Part shown: in pieces, positions 1 through 9,760 of the stretch
How positions within the stretch are numbered: position 1 is the stretch's first letter
Layout of the letters: each line of letters begins with the position of its first letter
Source: Chara braunii
Lineage: Eukaryota > Streptophyta > Charophyceae > Charales > Characeae
Assembly (NCBI GenBank): GCA_003427395.1
Contig: BFEA01000003.1
Coordinates: 6,115,734-6,139,221, forward strand
Direction of reading: 5' to 3'
DNA length: 23,488 nucleotides
The notes under the pieces: generated by a model
Database searches by the model: none
What the model saw: only the letters and a program-made list of their open reading frames with translations
What the model was told of the DNA's origin: nothing
Position numbers and translations under genes: made by a program

Positions 1-43
1 CGCACACGCTTTCTCGCCCCCTCCCCCTGTAACTGTTTTTCCC
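1..43. other. Chimeric leader copied from about 17,854
   Basis: Bases 1-35 are identical to 17,854-17,888 of this same window, in the same orientation. The match then fades at 36-43, just before the adapter. The piece is separated from the rest of the window by a library adapter, so it should not be read as contiguous genome. It could come from the 17.85-kb locus itself or from another copy of that pyrimidine-rich sequence. Confidence 0.9.
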
Positions 44-81
44 CTGTCTCTTATACACATCTAGATGTGTATAAGAGACAG
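44..81. other. Nextera mate-pair junction adapter (two Tn5 mosaic ends)
   Basis: Bases 44-62 read CTGTCTCTTATACACATCT and 63-81 read AGATGTGTATAAGAGACAG. These are the 19-bp Tn5 mosaic end and its exact reverse complement, back to back with no base between. This 38-bp palindrome is the circularisation junction of Nextera mate-pair libraries. It is an untrimmed laboratory sequence, not a transposon of the organism. Any ORF crossing it is an artefact. Confidence 0.98.
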
Positions 82-116
82 GTGTGTGTGTGTGTGTGTG
101 TGTGTGTTTGTGTGTG
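82..116. repeat. (GT)n microsatellite
   Basis: A run of GT dinucleotides with small interruptions directly abuts the adapter. It is the first base stretch that belongs to the main contig. Confidence 0.9.
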
Positions 117-413
117 GTTGTGCCTGGAGAGTCTGGTTAGTGGCAGTATTGTTATACGGAACCTCACACCCAGTGCGGCGTGCCGTACCTATGGGATGAC
201 TGTCATAGTAGGTGGGGCGTAACCGAGGATTTTGGGCGGGGGATTGAACCGTCAAGGCCAAACTAGGGTTCTTACTCCTGTTCCGAGGATTCTTCGAGAA
301 ACACTGGCCGACAGTGTAAATTTCAAAATTGTGGAAGTCACATGAAGGAGAGAGGCAAGACATTTCTAAAACTCTGATTCTGGACTTTACGACAAATGCA
401 CAAAATTGAAACC
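117..413. other. No gene seen
   Basis: Unique-looking sequence between the GT run and the LINE poly(A) tail. Short open frames on both strands have no recognisable motif. It is the flank into which the LINE was presumably inserted, but I could not find a matching target-site duplication on the far side of the element. Confidence 0.5.
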
Positions 414-438
414 TTCTTTTTTTTTTCTTTTTTTTTTT
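414..438 (-). other. LINE poly(A) tail
   Basis: An almost pure T run on the plus strand, interrupted by single C bases, is read as poly(A) at the 3' end of the minus-strand LINE. Confidence 0.8.
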
Positions 439-481
439 GGATAGATGGCTTCGTTCCATTGGTGGGGAGCTGCACCTGCTC

Positions 482-610
482 GAAACCGGGTCCAGCGTCC
501 CTTTACATTATCAATAGTGTCCATGCTGGAAACCGGGTCCAGCGTCCCTTTGACTCGTCAGTACCTCAAAACAGTTGACAGCTCTTGCTGGGAACCGGGC
601 CCAACGTCCC
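482..610. repeat. Three copies of an inverted-repeat motif in the LINE 3' region
   Basis: The motif GAAACCGGGTCCAGCGTCCC occurs at 482-501 and 529-548, and a diverged copy at 591-610 (GGAACCGGGCCCAACGTCCC). With its preceding GCTG, copy 2 forms GCTGGA...TCCAGC, a 6-bp stem around a short GC-rich loop. Spacing is 47 and 62 bp. The set lies between the end of ORF2 and the poly(A) tail, where 3'-terminal hairpins of LINEs are often the recognition site of the reverse transcriptase. That role is inference here. Confidence 0.7.
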
Positions 611-856
611 CGAACGGTTTTAAGTCAAGAGAAAATGAAGGATTGAGAATTTTGTGTCTCTTCACCCTGAACGGGCGCCAGCTAAACGTGATCACCAAGC
701 ACTTCATTCTCTTTTCTAAACTGCCTGATTTTGACTCGTTGCCTTGATGGGGCACTCAGATGAGAGAATCTAAACATCCTTCCTCCGAATCCCTGAGTCT
801 GATGCAGACCTTGGTCAGAGAGAATAAAAGTACTAATGATGGATTCAAACAACATC

Positions 857-3800
857 TTACAGAAACCATGAGATTGGAACCAATGGCATATCTGACGGGG
901 GAAAGGGATCTGGAAAATCTTCTAGTGGGCTCATTGGGATGCTGGGATCAATCTCACACCAGTTATGAAAGGTAAGACAGTAATTCCAAGAATCCTTCTC
1001 TGAACCATTTCCTTGCTTTTTCTCCCATTCCACCTTCCCCACCTTCCCTCCCTGTTCCCCTCCAAGCCAGTCTTGATTAAATGTTAGGATGTGATGTTTG
1101 ATATCTCTTTCTTGGGAGAAACATTTTAACTTTTCCTTCTGTAATTCCCACTTAGTTGTGATTTCCACCTGAATTTATTTCTTGATGGTATCAGTAAATT
1201 CCGGACCATCAAGCTGCGCCCCCTCCATCTCATAGGTACATCTGCGAACCCACAATGGCCATATAACCGCTCTCCTAGCAATCTTAATTTTTTTTTTGGT
1301 GAAATTATCCACTTGTGTCGGATTCCAAGATTCGAGTAGTAAGGCTTTCCAATTCCATGGTCACGGGAGAGATGCTCCAATCTGGTTCCAAATTCTATCC
1401 CACCAGCACCATAGCCACACCGAACCTGGGCATTGCAGGAATATGTGTTCTAGTGTTTCAGGGATGAGTTTAGAGGGGAAGGCAGATTTACAGAATTTAC
1501 ACCAGGGGGATGTTTTTCCTTTCTGTTCCAGTGAAGTTCTGTCAATAAGTCAGTCGTTAGTAGGAAGACAACAATGGCCTATTTGTCATTGAAGAGAGGC
1601 AATTTTTGCAGGTTTTGTTTTGGACAGTTGAAACCACTTGATTGAACGTAATTCTTCTATATTCACCCTTAAATGATTCATCCATCGATACTGCACTTTG
1701 TCCTTTAGGCCTACCTTAGGCCTAAGCATCTTATATGCAGATTTAACCGATAAACTATGAAGCATCCTGATATGCGTTGGTCCTGTTGGGGTGTGACATG
1801 ACCAGGACCAGCAGATTGGGTCAAGTGGGAGATGGGAAATGGGGGTGTCCGACATATAATCAAACAGTTTTTCTTCGATTGAAAGCACTCTGATTCGAAA
1901 GAGAGTGTCCTGCTTGAACCACCCTGTCTGCTGGTGAGATCTTGGCGTGAGAAACCCATTTTCCCCTAACCTAAAAAGCTTCAGCAGGGCATCCCCAGAG
2001 GTAGAAATTTCCAATACGTTTCCCACTATTCCTTGATGTGCCAAATTAGACACCCAGTCTTTTAGAGACAGAGTCAGTCCTTTCTTAAGTATTCTAATCC
2101 AATCCAAAGGTATTATATCAATTATTTTTTCCAGAGCTTCTATTGGGTAATGACAATATGTCAACCTATCATGGAACATCTGTGGGCTAATCCAGTCCTT
2201 TTCCGCTATACTCCATATATCCTTCACTCTAGTAATTCATTTTTTTATCCACCCTTTCCAAGGTGATGCTGCACAATCGAGGGTGCAGCCTTGAGAATCT
2301 CTGATCAATAAGTTATTAAAAAGCGGTTGTTGACAAACCTTTTCCCATCTTTTTGGTAGTACTTTATCTGGGAGAGGAAGCTTTCTCCAGACCTTGAGTA
2401 AATCGACCTAGAAGGAGTCGTTAGCTAAGTCTGCCCTAGCCGTTTGATGATCTGAGGGATCAGAAATCGGGACCACTTAGGAGGGTTTTTTGGGGAGAGA
2501 CCATGATCTATTTTCCAGCCACATCAGAGGGTCCAGTTCTTCTGCAGTGGGTGGGGCTAGCCTCCTAATTTGTTCACTAGCCAATTTGTTCCAGGGGGTC
2601 TGAGGGTTGAAGAGTAACCGCTTAATCCATTGGATTAAAAGGGCCATGGCTTGAGTGGTGGGATCAATGATCTCAAGGCCACCTTTCCCTTTAGGTTGGA
2701 TTATAGATAACCATGCTACTCTACTAATCACATTAACACTTTCATGCTTACGACGTCATAGAAAAGCAGCAAGCTGACGTTGGAATGTCTTTATGGCAGG
2801 TTTGTCCAAGGTCCATATTGCTGATTTATACCAAATCGAGGCTAACACCACATTGTTGATAGCAAGAGTTCTTCCAAATCAAGAAGTATGTGTATCCTTC
2901 CATAATTTCAATTTGGAAAGTGCTTTATCCATAATCATTGCATTATTAGTGATTGGTTTTCCTTGAGCAGAAAGGGAAATCCCCAGGACCCTTATTGGGG
3001 TCTCTGGCGAAATCCATTTAATACTGGGTCTATCCGGTGGTCTACCTCCTTGATAGTGGAACCAACATCCCAACATTTTGTTCCCCAAGTTGACTCTCAT
3101 GTCAGAAAGCTTACAAAATTTATCCATCACTCTCTGGATGGCCTCCATATTTTCTTTAGAGGCATCAACCATTATGGATAAATCATCTACAAATAAGGAA
3201 TAAACTGGAATAGCATTCTCAGGAATGGTAGTAACCCTGATTCTCTTGATATCCTTATGTTGGCGGATGTTGGCAGCTAGGGCTTCCATAATGATTACAA
3301 ACAATAAAGGAGCAATGGGGTCTCCTTGCCTGACCGATCGCTATAAAGAAATGGGAGGAGCCACATTACCATTCAACATTACCTTTGTCGTTGCATTTTC
3401 ATGAAGGATCTTAATCCATCTTATAAAATTGGGCCCGAAATTGAATTTATCCAGACATTTGTCCAAAAAACTTCAGTCAACATGATCATATGCCTTTTCG
3501 AAGTCTATGAAAATAAAAGTGGCATTATGTTTAGATTGTCTGGATAATTTAATTAACTCATTAATTAACAGGATATTATCCTGAATGTTTCTTCCTTGTA
3601 TGAAACCTGTTTGGGAAGGATGAATAATATCCGCGATAAATTTATTAAGACGTGTTGTTAGTGCTTTTGAGATCATCTTGTAAAGTACTGTAAGAAGAGT
3701 AATGGGGCGGTAGTTGCGAATATTATATTTGTCTCATTTTTTATATAATAAAGTTAGGACTCCTTGTCCCACAAATTCTCCCATCTGACCTGTTTCCCAT

Positions 3801-5454
3801 ACTTTATGATAGAAGTCCATTAGATCCTGTGATATAAATTCCCATGTGGATTCCCAGAATTCTTTAGGGAGACCATTAATTCCAGGAGTTTTTTCCTCGT
3901 CCATCGGCAAAAGCGCGGCCCAGATTTCGTTTTTAGTTATCAGTTAATCGAGTTGTTCCCTTTGAGACTCTGAGAGAGATTTAGTCACAGGTACCAGAAA
4001 TTCATCAATTTCTTTATATCTCTGGTTATCATTTGCATTATTTATTTCAGACGTAAATAGTTCTTTGAAAACATCTCTAGCTATTTTGGTGCATTCTGAT
4101 GTAGAAGAGGCTATTTGCCCATTTGGATTTTGAGGGTGAGTTAGACCTTCAATGATTGTTCTCCCTACTCTATCTTTGGCCATTGCAAAAAATTTGGCAT
4201 CCATACCCCCTTCTGTCTGTAATAGGCTGATTTTTCCTCTAATTCTGACACCCTGCCAGCGATGTTCCATCAGAGAAAGTAATCTATCTTCAAGTTTCTT
4301 TAGTTCTTGAGCTATGGCTTCCTCATTGTACGTATTTTGATGATCTTCTTCCATTAATTGAATTTGTTGGATTCTTTGTAGTATTCTAGTTTCATTGGAG
4401 TGTCTGTCAGCGGCAAGGAGTTTGGAAAATTCATTGCATTTACGTCCTAGAAAATTTAGACCGTTGTTGAACCATATAACATCATCTTGTATGTTATCTT
4501 TTTAACTTTGCCAGAAACTCCATACGTCCTTTAGATAAGACCGAAAACGTTCCATTTTGAGAAGAGATGTATTGAGTTTGTAGTACCCTACTACCCTCTC
4601 TCTTGATCCGGTTTCTTAGAAAAGGAGAGGATGACTATACACTAGCATGATCAAGCCCTGCAAAAGGGCTCTTGGGAAAAAGACCCCTGTAATTCTTCCG
4701 AGAGAAGGATTAGGTCAATGCGAGATTTGGTAACCATCGCGGACTGATTCTTCCTAAAGCATGTAAATGTGCGCAGGTTAGGGTTTAGTCTCCTATAAGA
4801 ATCAAAAAGATTGAAGGATTGGGTAAGATTAGTGCTCAACACTTCATCCGCTTCTACATAGGCCGGACATGGATGCGGGATGCGCCACCGATCAAGGTTA
4901 CGATCCGGGGCGGCGTTGAAGTCACCAGCAATAATCATTGGGATACCTACCGGTAATTTGGGGAAGAGGGATTCAAAGAATTGTTGTCAATTATTTACTT
5001 CATTGTGTCCATAAACGCAGAGAACAATCACAATCTCAAGGTTAAACATCGCTAAAATATAAGTCCATCTCCCCTCGTCCTTATCCACCTCCCAGTAGAC
5101 TGGATCCGCCCTAGACCCTAGTGGGATCCATATAGCCACTCCTGCACTCCCTGGACGCGGTGCATGGGCTGTAAATGATGTATAGGACCATATTTGTTTA
5201 TGGCAGTGATTATGAGATTCGGTATCCATGAGGTGAGTTTCTTGGATACATATAATGTCTGGTCATTCCTTCCCACCTATTCCTTTTAATTCATCGAATA
5301 TAGCTTGTTTCTTTTCAAATTTGGCTGAAGCAAGGCCATTGACATTCAAGGATCTCAAATCCAAATCTGCTCGTCTTTTAGTGTCCTTCCAATTTCTGCA
5401 CTTATTATACAGGCAGTCTATCGCCTGGGACCTATCCGTCCTTGAAGTTGTCAT
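857..5454 (-). pseudogene. LINE ORF2 pseudogene: endonuclease / reverse transcriptase / zf-RVT
   Basis: This frame would make the protein that nicks target DNA and reverse-transcribes the element RNA. The ATG at 5454 leads into an exonuclease-endonuclease-phosphatase start (LRSLNVNGLASAKFEKKQ), then QETHL near 5,240, GDFN at 4915-4926 and SRID further on. After one or two indels near 4,640-4,670 a single frame continues to 857. RT landmarks are NYRPITLL, TGFIQGRNIQDNIL, IDFEKAYDHVD, SVRQGDP (3317-3337) and FVDD at 3182-3193, where the family has FADD or YADD. A zinc motif, CKFC followed later by H and C, lies at 1430-1501, as in zf-RVT domains. Stops in frame begin at 5263, 4987, 4616, 4502, 3944, 3734, 3473, 3341, 2879, 2756, 2477, 2408, 2237, 1586, 1550, 1361 and 1175. 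All are TGA, TAA or TAG explainable by one C-to-T or G-to-A change. The natural end is the TAA at 857-859. Confidence 0.93.
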
Positions 5455-5519
5455 TGTTAATAACAATCACCAAACGAACACAAAAATGTATAAGTAGAAT
5501 TATACTAAAAAGGAAGAAT

Positions 5520-6107
5520 TCAGCAGCTCATCCAAGGGCCCAGATCGAGCAGGCCGCCTGATATTAAACTGCGATGTCCAAGGAGGCAAACTAGAAGTGT
5601 ATTAACATCGGTTTCCGATGAGAAACCACTCGCCTTCACCTTCAAAAGTTGTAGATCATTTAGGAGATCATGATTGAACCACTTGAGCTCAACGTGTTTT
5701 CCTACATCAAACTTCAAATCCACATCCCATCCCGCCAGTCTTTTTTCTCCTTCGGTTAGAAACAGGATTGTTGTTTTTCCTTGCGGGAAATTTTCTGTGA
5801 TATATCTGTTGATTACGTCCTTGACAGAGTGGTCTGTAGCAGGCTGCCTATTCTTCATGGGTAATGGATGGGGTGGGAGGGAAGTGCCCAAGACTGTGAC
5901 TTCCCCGTAGACAGCATTTTTAGGAATCGATAGGCCTACTTCCCACACACCTTCCTTACACCCAACCGGCACAAAGACCATTCCCACATTTACCGGGGAT
6001 AAGCTATCTTGGCCTTTCGCCAATCTCTGCTTCAATTTTTGTCGTTTCGTAAAGAGCTCATTAGTGGAGTAAATGGAGAACTCCCGCAAAAGCAATGAAA
6101 CTAGCGC
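5520..6107 (-). pseudogene. Probable LINE ORF1, 3' part
   Basis: An open frame of about 195 codons ends 65 bp before the ORF2 ATG, the position expected for ORF1 of a LINE. No ATG is seen at its start. The frame is simply open from just after the TAG at 6108-6110, so this is a 3' fragment or begins beyond an indel. I do not recognise a domain: there is no CCHC knuckle and no clear RRM signature. A basic, Gln/Lys-rich stretch (FTKRQKLKQRLAKGQ) lies near the beginning, and the C-terminal half is rich in Asp, Lys and Leu. In L1-type elements this protein binds the RNA. That role is inferred from position only. Confidence 0.55.
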
Positions 6108-6110
6108 CTA

Positions 6111-6438
6111 ATCTATATGTGGTTCAAGCAACGCTTTTCCTGCGGACCAATGAGACGAGATACTTTACGCCTATGTGACACCTGTGGCCTAGGCCGTGGG
6201 CAAAGCGGTCGCCGCGGCCGGAAAAGTTGGTCACGGCCTCGACCAGGAGGTCTACTTCATAACTCGTTTTTTTGGTTTTTCCTGGATAGCGGGGGGGGGG
6301 AAACAAGTTTAAAAAAAAATGGTTGTACGGTTTGCAAAACCCTACAAAACCCCTACAACCCTATAATTTTGTTTTTTATTTTGACTTGATTTTAATTTAA
6401 AAAAAAATAAAAAACAAAAAATTCAAAAATCGATTAAA

Positions 6439-6441
<3 letters not shown>
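6111..6441. other. No gene seen; GC-rich patch then A/T-rich DNA
   Basis: Bases 6160-6250 are GC-rich, followed by a run of G at 6290-6300 and then A/T-rich sequence. A stretch near 6,160-6,190 loosely resembles, in reverse complement, 7,218-7,250. I see no convincing coding sequence. Confidence 0.4.
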
Positions 6442-6483
<42 letters not shown>

Positions 6484-6509
6484 TTGTTTTTTTTTTTTTT
6501 TTTTTTTTT
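6442..6509. repeat. Poly(A) run facing poly(T) run
   Basis: About 38 A at 6442-6479 are followed by GGATTTG and then 23 T at 6487-6509. The pair can fold on itself. It may be two retroposon tails facing each other or a simple-sequence expansion. Run lengths in an assembly like this are unreliable. Confidence 0.85.
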
Positions 6510-6550
6510 CTGATATGCAGTTAGTTTCCTCCTAAACAGGAAAGCAGGTA

Positions 6551-6834
6551 GTTTTTTTTCTTTTTCCTCTTCCTCTTCTTCTTCTTCTTCTTTTCAATTT
6601 TTTTTCCTTATTTTTCTTCTTTGCTGATTTGTCTTACTTCTCCTTCTTCCTTGCTGTTTTTTTTTTCCCCTTCATCTTTTTCTTCTTCCTCTTTATCTTC
6701 TTTTTATTTTTATCCTTTGCTGAGTTTTTTTTTTTCCCTTCTTCTTCTTCTTTCTCTTCTTCTCCTTTTTGTTGTGGTTGTTGCCTTTCTTCTTCTTCTT
6801 CTTCTTCTTCTTCTTCTTTTTCTCCTTCTTCTTC
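6551..6834. repeat. Polypyrimidine tract ending in (TTC)n
   Basis: About 280 bp of T and C with few interruptions, becoming nearly pure TTC at 6787-6834. Apparent Ser/Phe/Leu-rich or Lys/Glu-rich ORFs here are products of the simple sequence. Long mirror-like TTC tracts can form triplex structures. Confidence 0.9.
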
Positions 6835-6867
6835 AAGCAATTCGGCGGTCGTGGTCAGAGTCCCGTC

Positions 6868-6914
6868 AGAGAGAGAGAGAGAGAGAGAGNGANAAAGAGA
6901 GAGAGAGAGAGAGA
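6868..6914. repeat. (GA)n microsatellite with two N bases
   Basis: A run of GA dinucleotides, interrupted by N at 6890 and 6893, follows the pyrimidine tract closely. Strand composition therefore flips from pyrimidine to purine over about 35 bp. The N bases mark unresolved consensus. Confidence 0.9.
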
Positions 6915-7445
6915 CCCGCCTGGCAAATTTTTAATTTTATTTTTACCAAATTACATATACACCCCCCCCCCAAGTTATAATTTGTGGTTTTGGGGTATCT
7001 ATTTTTTTTTTCCCATTTGAAAACCACATTAATGAACCCCCCACACATTTTACTTTTTTTTTTTGGATGTTTCGGGCGAGGGATGACTTGCGCAGGCGAT
7101 GCGCGCGCCCCGATTTCGGGCGCGCGGCTCCGTTTGCCTATGGTGCGGTTGCAAAAAAAGCCGGTTGCGCGGCCTTGCCCGCGGGGTCGCAGCTGGCCTC
7201 CTCGTCCGCAGGATCCACGACCAGTAGTGTCACGTAGCTTTAGGCATCTAAGTCGGGCCAATGTTGTCGGTAAGTCGACGTCTGATTGACCAATGTCCTC
7301 GGCCACTGACGGCGGTGGGAGTGGAGGTACCAGGACCCGAACATTTGTGGGAAGAGCTTCCACGTTGTAGGAGAGATCCGAGAACCAAATGGACCATTCG
7401 TGCCCCAAAACCAACCTCCGCCAGGCAGTGTCGTACCCCCGTTCA
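6915..7445. other. No gene seen; GC-rich segment between homopolymers
   Basis: C, T and G homopolymers at 6960-7065 precede a GC-rich segment at 7070-7330. The frame 6866-7453 on the minus strand is open but begins or ends in simple repeat, and I recognise no domain in it. Confidence 0.4.
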
Positions 7446-7468
7446 CCGTTCACGGGGTCTGTGAACGG
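7446..7468. repeat. Perfect 8-bp hairpin
   Basis: CCGTTCAC (7446-7453), a 7-base loop, then GTGAACGG (7461-7468). It is followed at 7481-7526 by several copies of GGAGTTCA with small changes, so the GTTCAC core recurs through this stretch and again near 7,824-7,890. Confidence 0.7.
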
Positions 7469-7529
7469 AGACCGGTCATGGAGTTCACGAAGTTCACGAC
7501 ACGGGAGTTCATGGAGTTCACCGAAAGCG

Positions 7530-7530
<1 letters not shown>

Positions 7531-7560
<30 letters not shown>

Positions 7561-8230
7561 TTTTTTATTGGAGGTTGGGGGACATCGAAGGGTAACTCCC
7601 TATAATTTTTTCAATTTTTTTTTTCACGAATAATTTTTTTTTAATTAAAAACGAAAAAAAAAATCAACCAGCCAAAATAAGCATCTTCTTTTGATATTTG
7701 TAGGTCATTTCGATTTTTTTTTTTTTTTTTCAATGTCANCANNCTGTGGGGCTTGAGGCGAATGTACCTGGGGGAGCCCCCCCCCCCAAAAAAAAAAGAA
7801 CACCACTCTTTAGTGGTCATCCCGTTCACAAAAAAAACACCAAATGAACGGCCGGTCACGTTCAAGTGACAGGTGTCGGTCACGTTCACGGCATCGGCAC
7901 TGCCGCCAGGGATATGAGTTCCCAAGCCAACACAGGCGACAATTAAACTGAGTCTTCCACGTGGCGTGCGTTGTAGACCAAGGAAATACGATCATATTGG
8001 TGTAAGGCAAATCAACGAGGTGGAAGATAGTCGATCAATCAACACAATTCCAAATCCACCTATGTAACATGCCTTAGACGGGTTATTGAAGTGAACCCGA
8101 TCGGTTTGCAATAGCGTCCTCTGTACGTCCGCATCGCAGTAAAGTCCGTCTTCATCTACGACTAAGAAAAGGAAGAGGTCAGTATGGCAGATGATCCGTA
8201 GATCGATGCTAGGTCTGATCATGCACTCCT
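7531..8230. other. No gene seen; poly(T), poly(C) and N-containing stretch
   Basis: T runs at 7531-7570 and 7719-7730, N bases at 7739, 7742 and 7743, and a C run followed by an A run at 7778-7798. Bases 7,820-8,230 look like ordinary diverged intergenic sequence. I find no protein motif. Confidence 0.4.
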
Positions 8231-8601
8231 GCTAACTGACATTTCGGTAAAAAATTAACATTTTTATGATTTTTTACTATTTTCACGAAATTGGGCATCC
8301 AAGAAAAAACCGTGTTTTTTAGCGTGTTTTTGTGCCCACGACATTGGATCATTGATGGTCCAGCGTCCTGGGGACTCCGGACCATGTCGACGTAAAGTAT
8401 TGTCAAAATACATCCGAGGGTCAGAAAAAAATGAAAGAAAATCAAGGCAGATCAGACAGTCTGGGGACACCGGACCATCAATGGTCTGACGTGGTCAGCA
8501 CAAAAAAATGCTAAAAAATACTGTGCTTTTTTGGAAGATCAATGTCGTGGAAATAGTAAAAAATGTCAATTTTAACGAAATGCCTGTTTGCTCAAGTTAG
8601 C
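8231..8601. mobile_element. 371-bp TIR element (MITE or fold-back type)
   Basis: The left arm starts GCTAACTGACATTTCGGTAA (8231-8250). The right arm read in reverse begins GCTAACTTGAGCAAACAGGC and then matches the left arm through ACATTTTT, TTTTTACTATTT, the run of A-rich and CGTG-like sequence, and ATTGATGGTCC. Arms of roughly 145 bp enclose a 70-100-bp centre, and the centre has its own ATGGTCC/GGACCAT palindrome. No ORF and no flanking target-site duplication were seen. The superfamily is unassigned. Confidence 0.75.
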
Positions 8602-9211
8602 AAATCTCAACTCCATACAATTCTCCACTTGTTCTACTCGGAATTGATGGCGGGTCGACGCCCAATCAAAATGCAAGCTAATAATTTGCGTGACGACTCT
8701 GACTAAAATTGCCACCTTGAGCAAAATGGCGATGGTTGGGAAGCAGAGAGATCGGGTAGCGGCGTAGCGCGACTTAGTCACCCGCACCCGATGTCACTAG
8801 TTGCCCGAGCATACACACTAGGTGAACGTGGAGATCCACACGTGGCGCTTGTGCGCCAGGAGATAGAGGAGGAGAAAGGCAAGCGGAGACCTCGCACGCA
8901 CACCGAGCGCGAGGATAGACAGCCATTCGGGTAAAAAGGGCAGCATCACACTCATACGTCCACGCAGACGTCGAGACATAATCAACCCACCGTGCGCCTA
9001 TGCGCGCAGACATAATAACGACACGGACAATCACTCAGCCCTCAACCAACCATACATCCATAAACTTTTGGATAGCGAAACATTAAGCATCCATAGACCC
9101 TTGCAACCAAAGGCCATGCACACAACTGAGCACCCACCCTTTGTCTCCAGCACATATGAAATCTCAGACAAAGCAGCGATGGAGAAGAAGCGAGTTCCTC
9201 ACTATTAAAAA
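8602..9211. other. No gene seen
   Basis: Mixed-composition sequence with a short hairpin at 8843-8858 (TGGCGC, loop TTGT, GCGCCA). Open frames on the minus strand are Cys- and Ala-rich shadows without recognisable domains. Confidence 0.4.
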
Positions 9212-9760
9212 ATGCAAACAATAATGGCACTCCGCATGCATAGCCACCATGTCAAACCGAGCAAAAGCCACCATAGCCACAAGGCCCTGCCACTGGTTGC
9301 AGTCTTGTCTCCGAAACCGCTCAGTTCCTCTGATGACCTTACCCCGAGTCCATCACTAATTCCACCCCATACCATCACTCTGCCCGTTCCTTGGGCACGT
9401 CGAGCCTGTTCGGCGCCACAGTCTTCACGCATAGCCCATGCAGCAGTGCAACCGAAATCAAAGGAGGATAAATGGAGAGAGCTGCACAAATTTATAGCAT
9501 CGAAGGCAGCGGGGCAGCAGAGTGTAATGCGGGCAGCGAGGGGTGTACATGAGGAGCACAGAAGAAGGAAGGATCTAGATAGCCTAGGAAGGCAGGACAA
9601 TCAAAATCTCCGCGCAGTTGAGGTGGCCATTCAAGCCGTGTGCGCAAGTTTGTTCTTATGGCTTGATCCGACCATCTCAACTCGCTGCAGTCAATCGCGC
9701 CGAAGGCCACAGGGGGAGGATACAACGAGGGGCAGGGGCAAGATGAAGGGATGTGTGTAG
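9212..9760 (+). CDS. Hypothetical ORF, 182 codons (weak)
   Basis: ATG-started frame ending in TAG. The product is basic, rich in Ser, Pro, His and Arg, and I recognise no domain. The first 60 residues are Ser/Pro/His-rich and of low complexity, and the middle (about 80-120) has charged, possibly helical sequence (KSKEDKWRELHKFIA). Both the minus strand and other frames here are also open over 130-160 codons. That points to a GC-biased stretch with few stops rather than a proven gene. There is no clear promoter, and no splice sites were followed. It could be an exon of a host gene or simply noise. Confidence 0.2.
   Translation: MQTIMALRMHSHHVKPSKSHHSHKALPLVAVLSPKPLSSSDDLTPSPSLIPPHTITLPVPWARRACSAPQSSRIAHAAVQPKSKEDKWRELHKFIASKAAGQQSVMRAARGVHEEHRRRKDLDSLGRQDNQNLRAVEVAIQAVCASLFLWLDPTISTRCSQSRRRPQGEDTTRGRGKMKGCV

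Larger units (their letters stand above)
414..6107 (-). mobile_element. Decayed LINE (L1-like non-LTR retrotransposon)
   Basis: Read on the minus strand, the parts occur in LINE order: an ORF1-like reading frame (6107-5520), a 65-bp spacer, ORF2 with AP-endonuclease, reverse transcriptase and zinc motif (5454-857), a roughly 420-bp 3' region, and a poly(A) tail (T run at 414-438 on the plus strand). Size, order and the terminal tail fit an L1-type element as found in plants. No RNase H domain was seen. The 5' end is uncertain because ORF1 is open only back to a stop at 6108-6110 and no target-site duplication was found. The copy is dead, with 17 in-frame stops in ORF2. Confidence 0.9.

Noticed and set aside
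61-459. 132-codon minus-strand ORF at the window start
   Set aside because: It runs through the GT microsatellite into the sequencing adapter, so its end is artificial.
857-5454. Alternative genetic code (TGA as Trp, TAA/TAG as Gln) to explain the stops
   Set aside because: Normal TGG, CAA and CAG codons are abundant in the same frame, and the frame ends at a TAA. Transition decay explains it more simply. Organelle-type RNA editing is also unlikely for a nuclear LINE.
414-6107. Target-site duplication of the LINE
   Set aside because: The best candidate, CACAAAATTGAAACC at 400-414 against GCAAAAGCAATGAAAC near 6,086, has too many differences and lies inside the ORF1-like frame.
6621-7020. 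Ser/Phe/Leu-rich and Glu/Lys-rich ORFs
   Set aside because: They are translations of the pyrimidine tract in various frames and include N bases.
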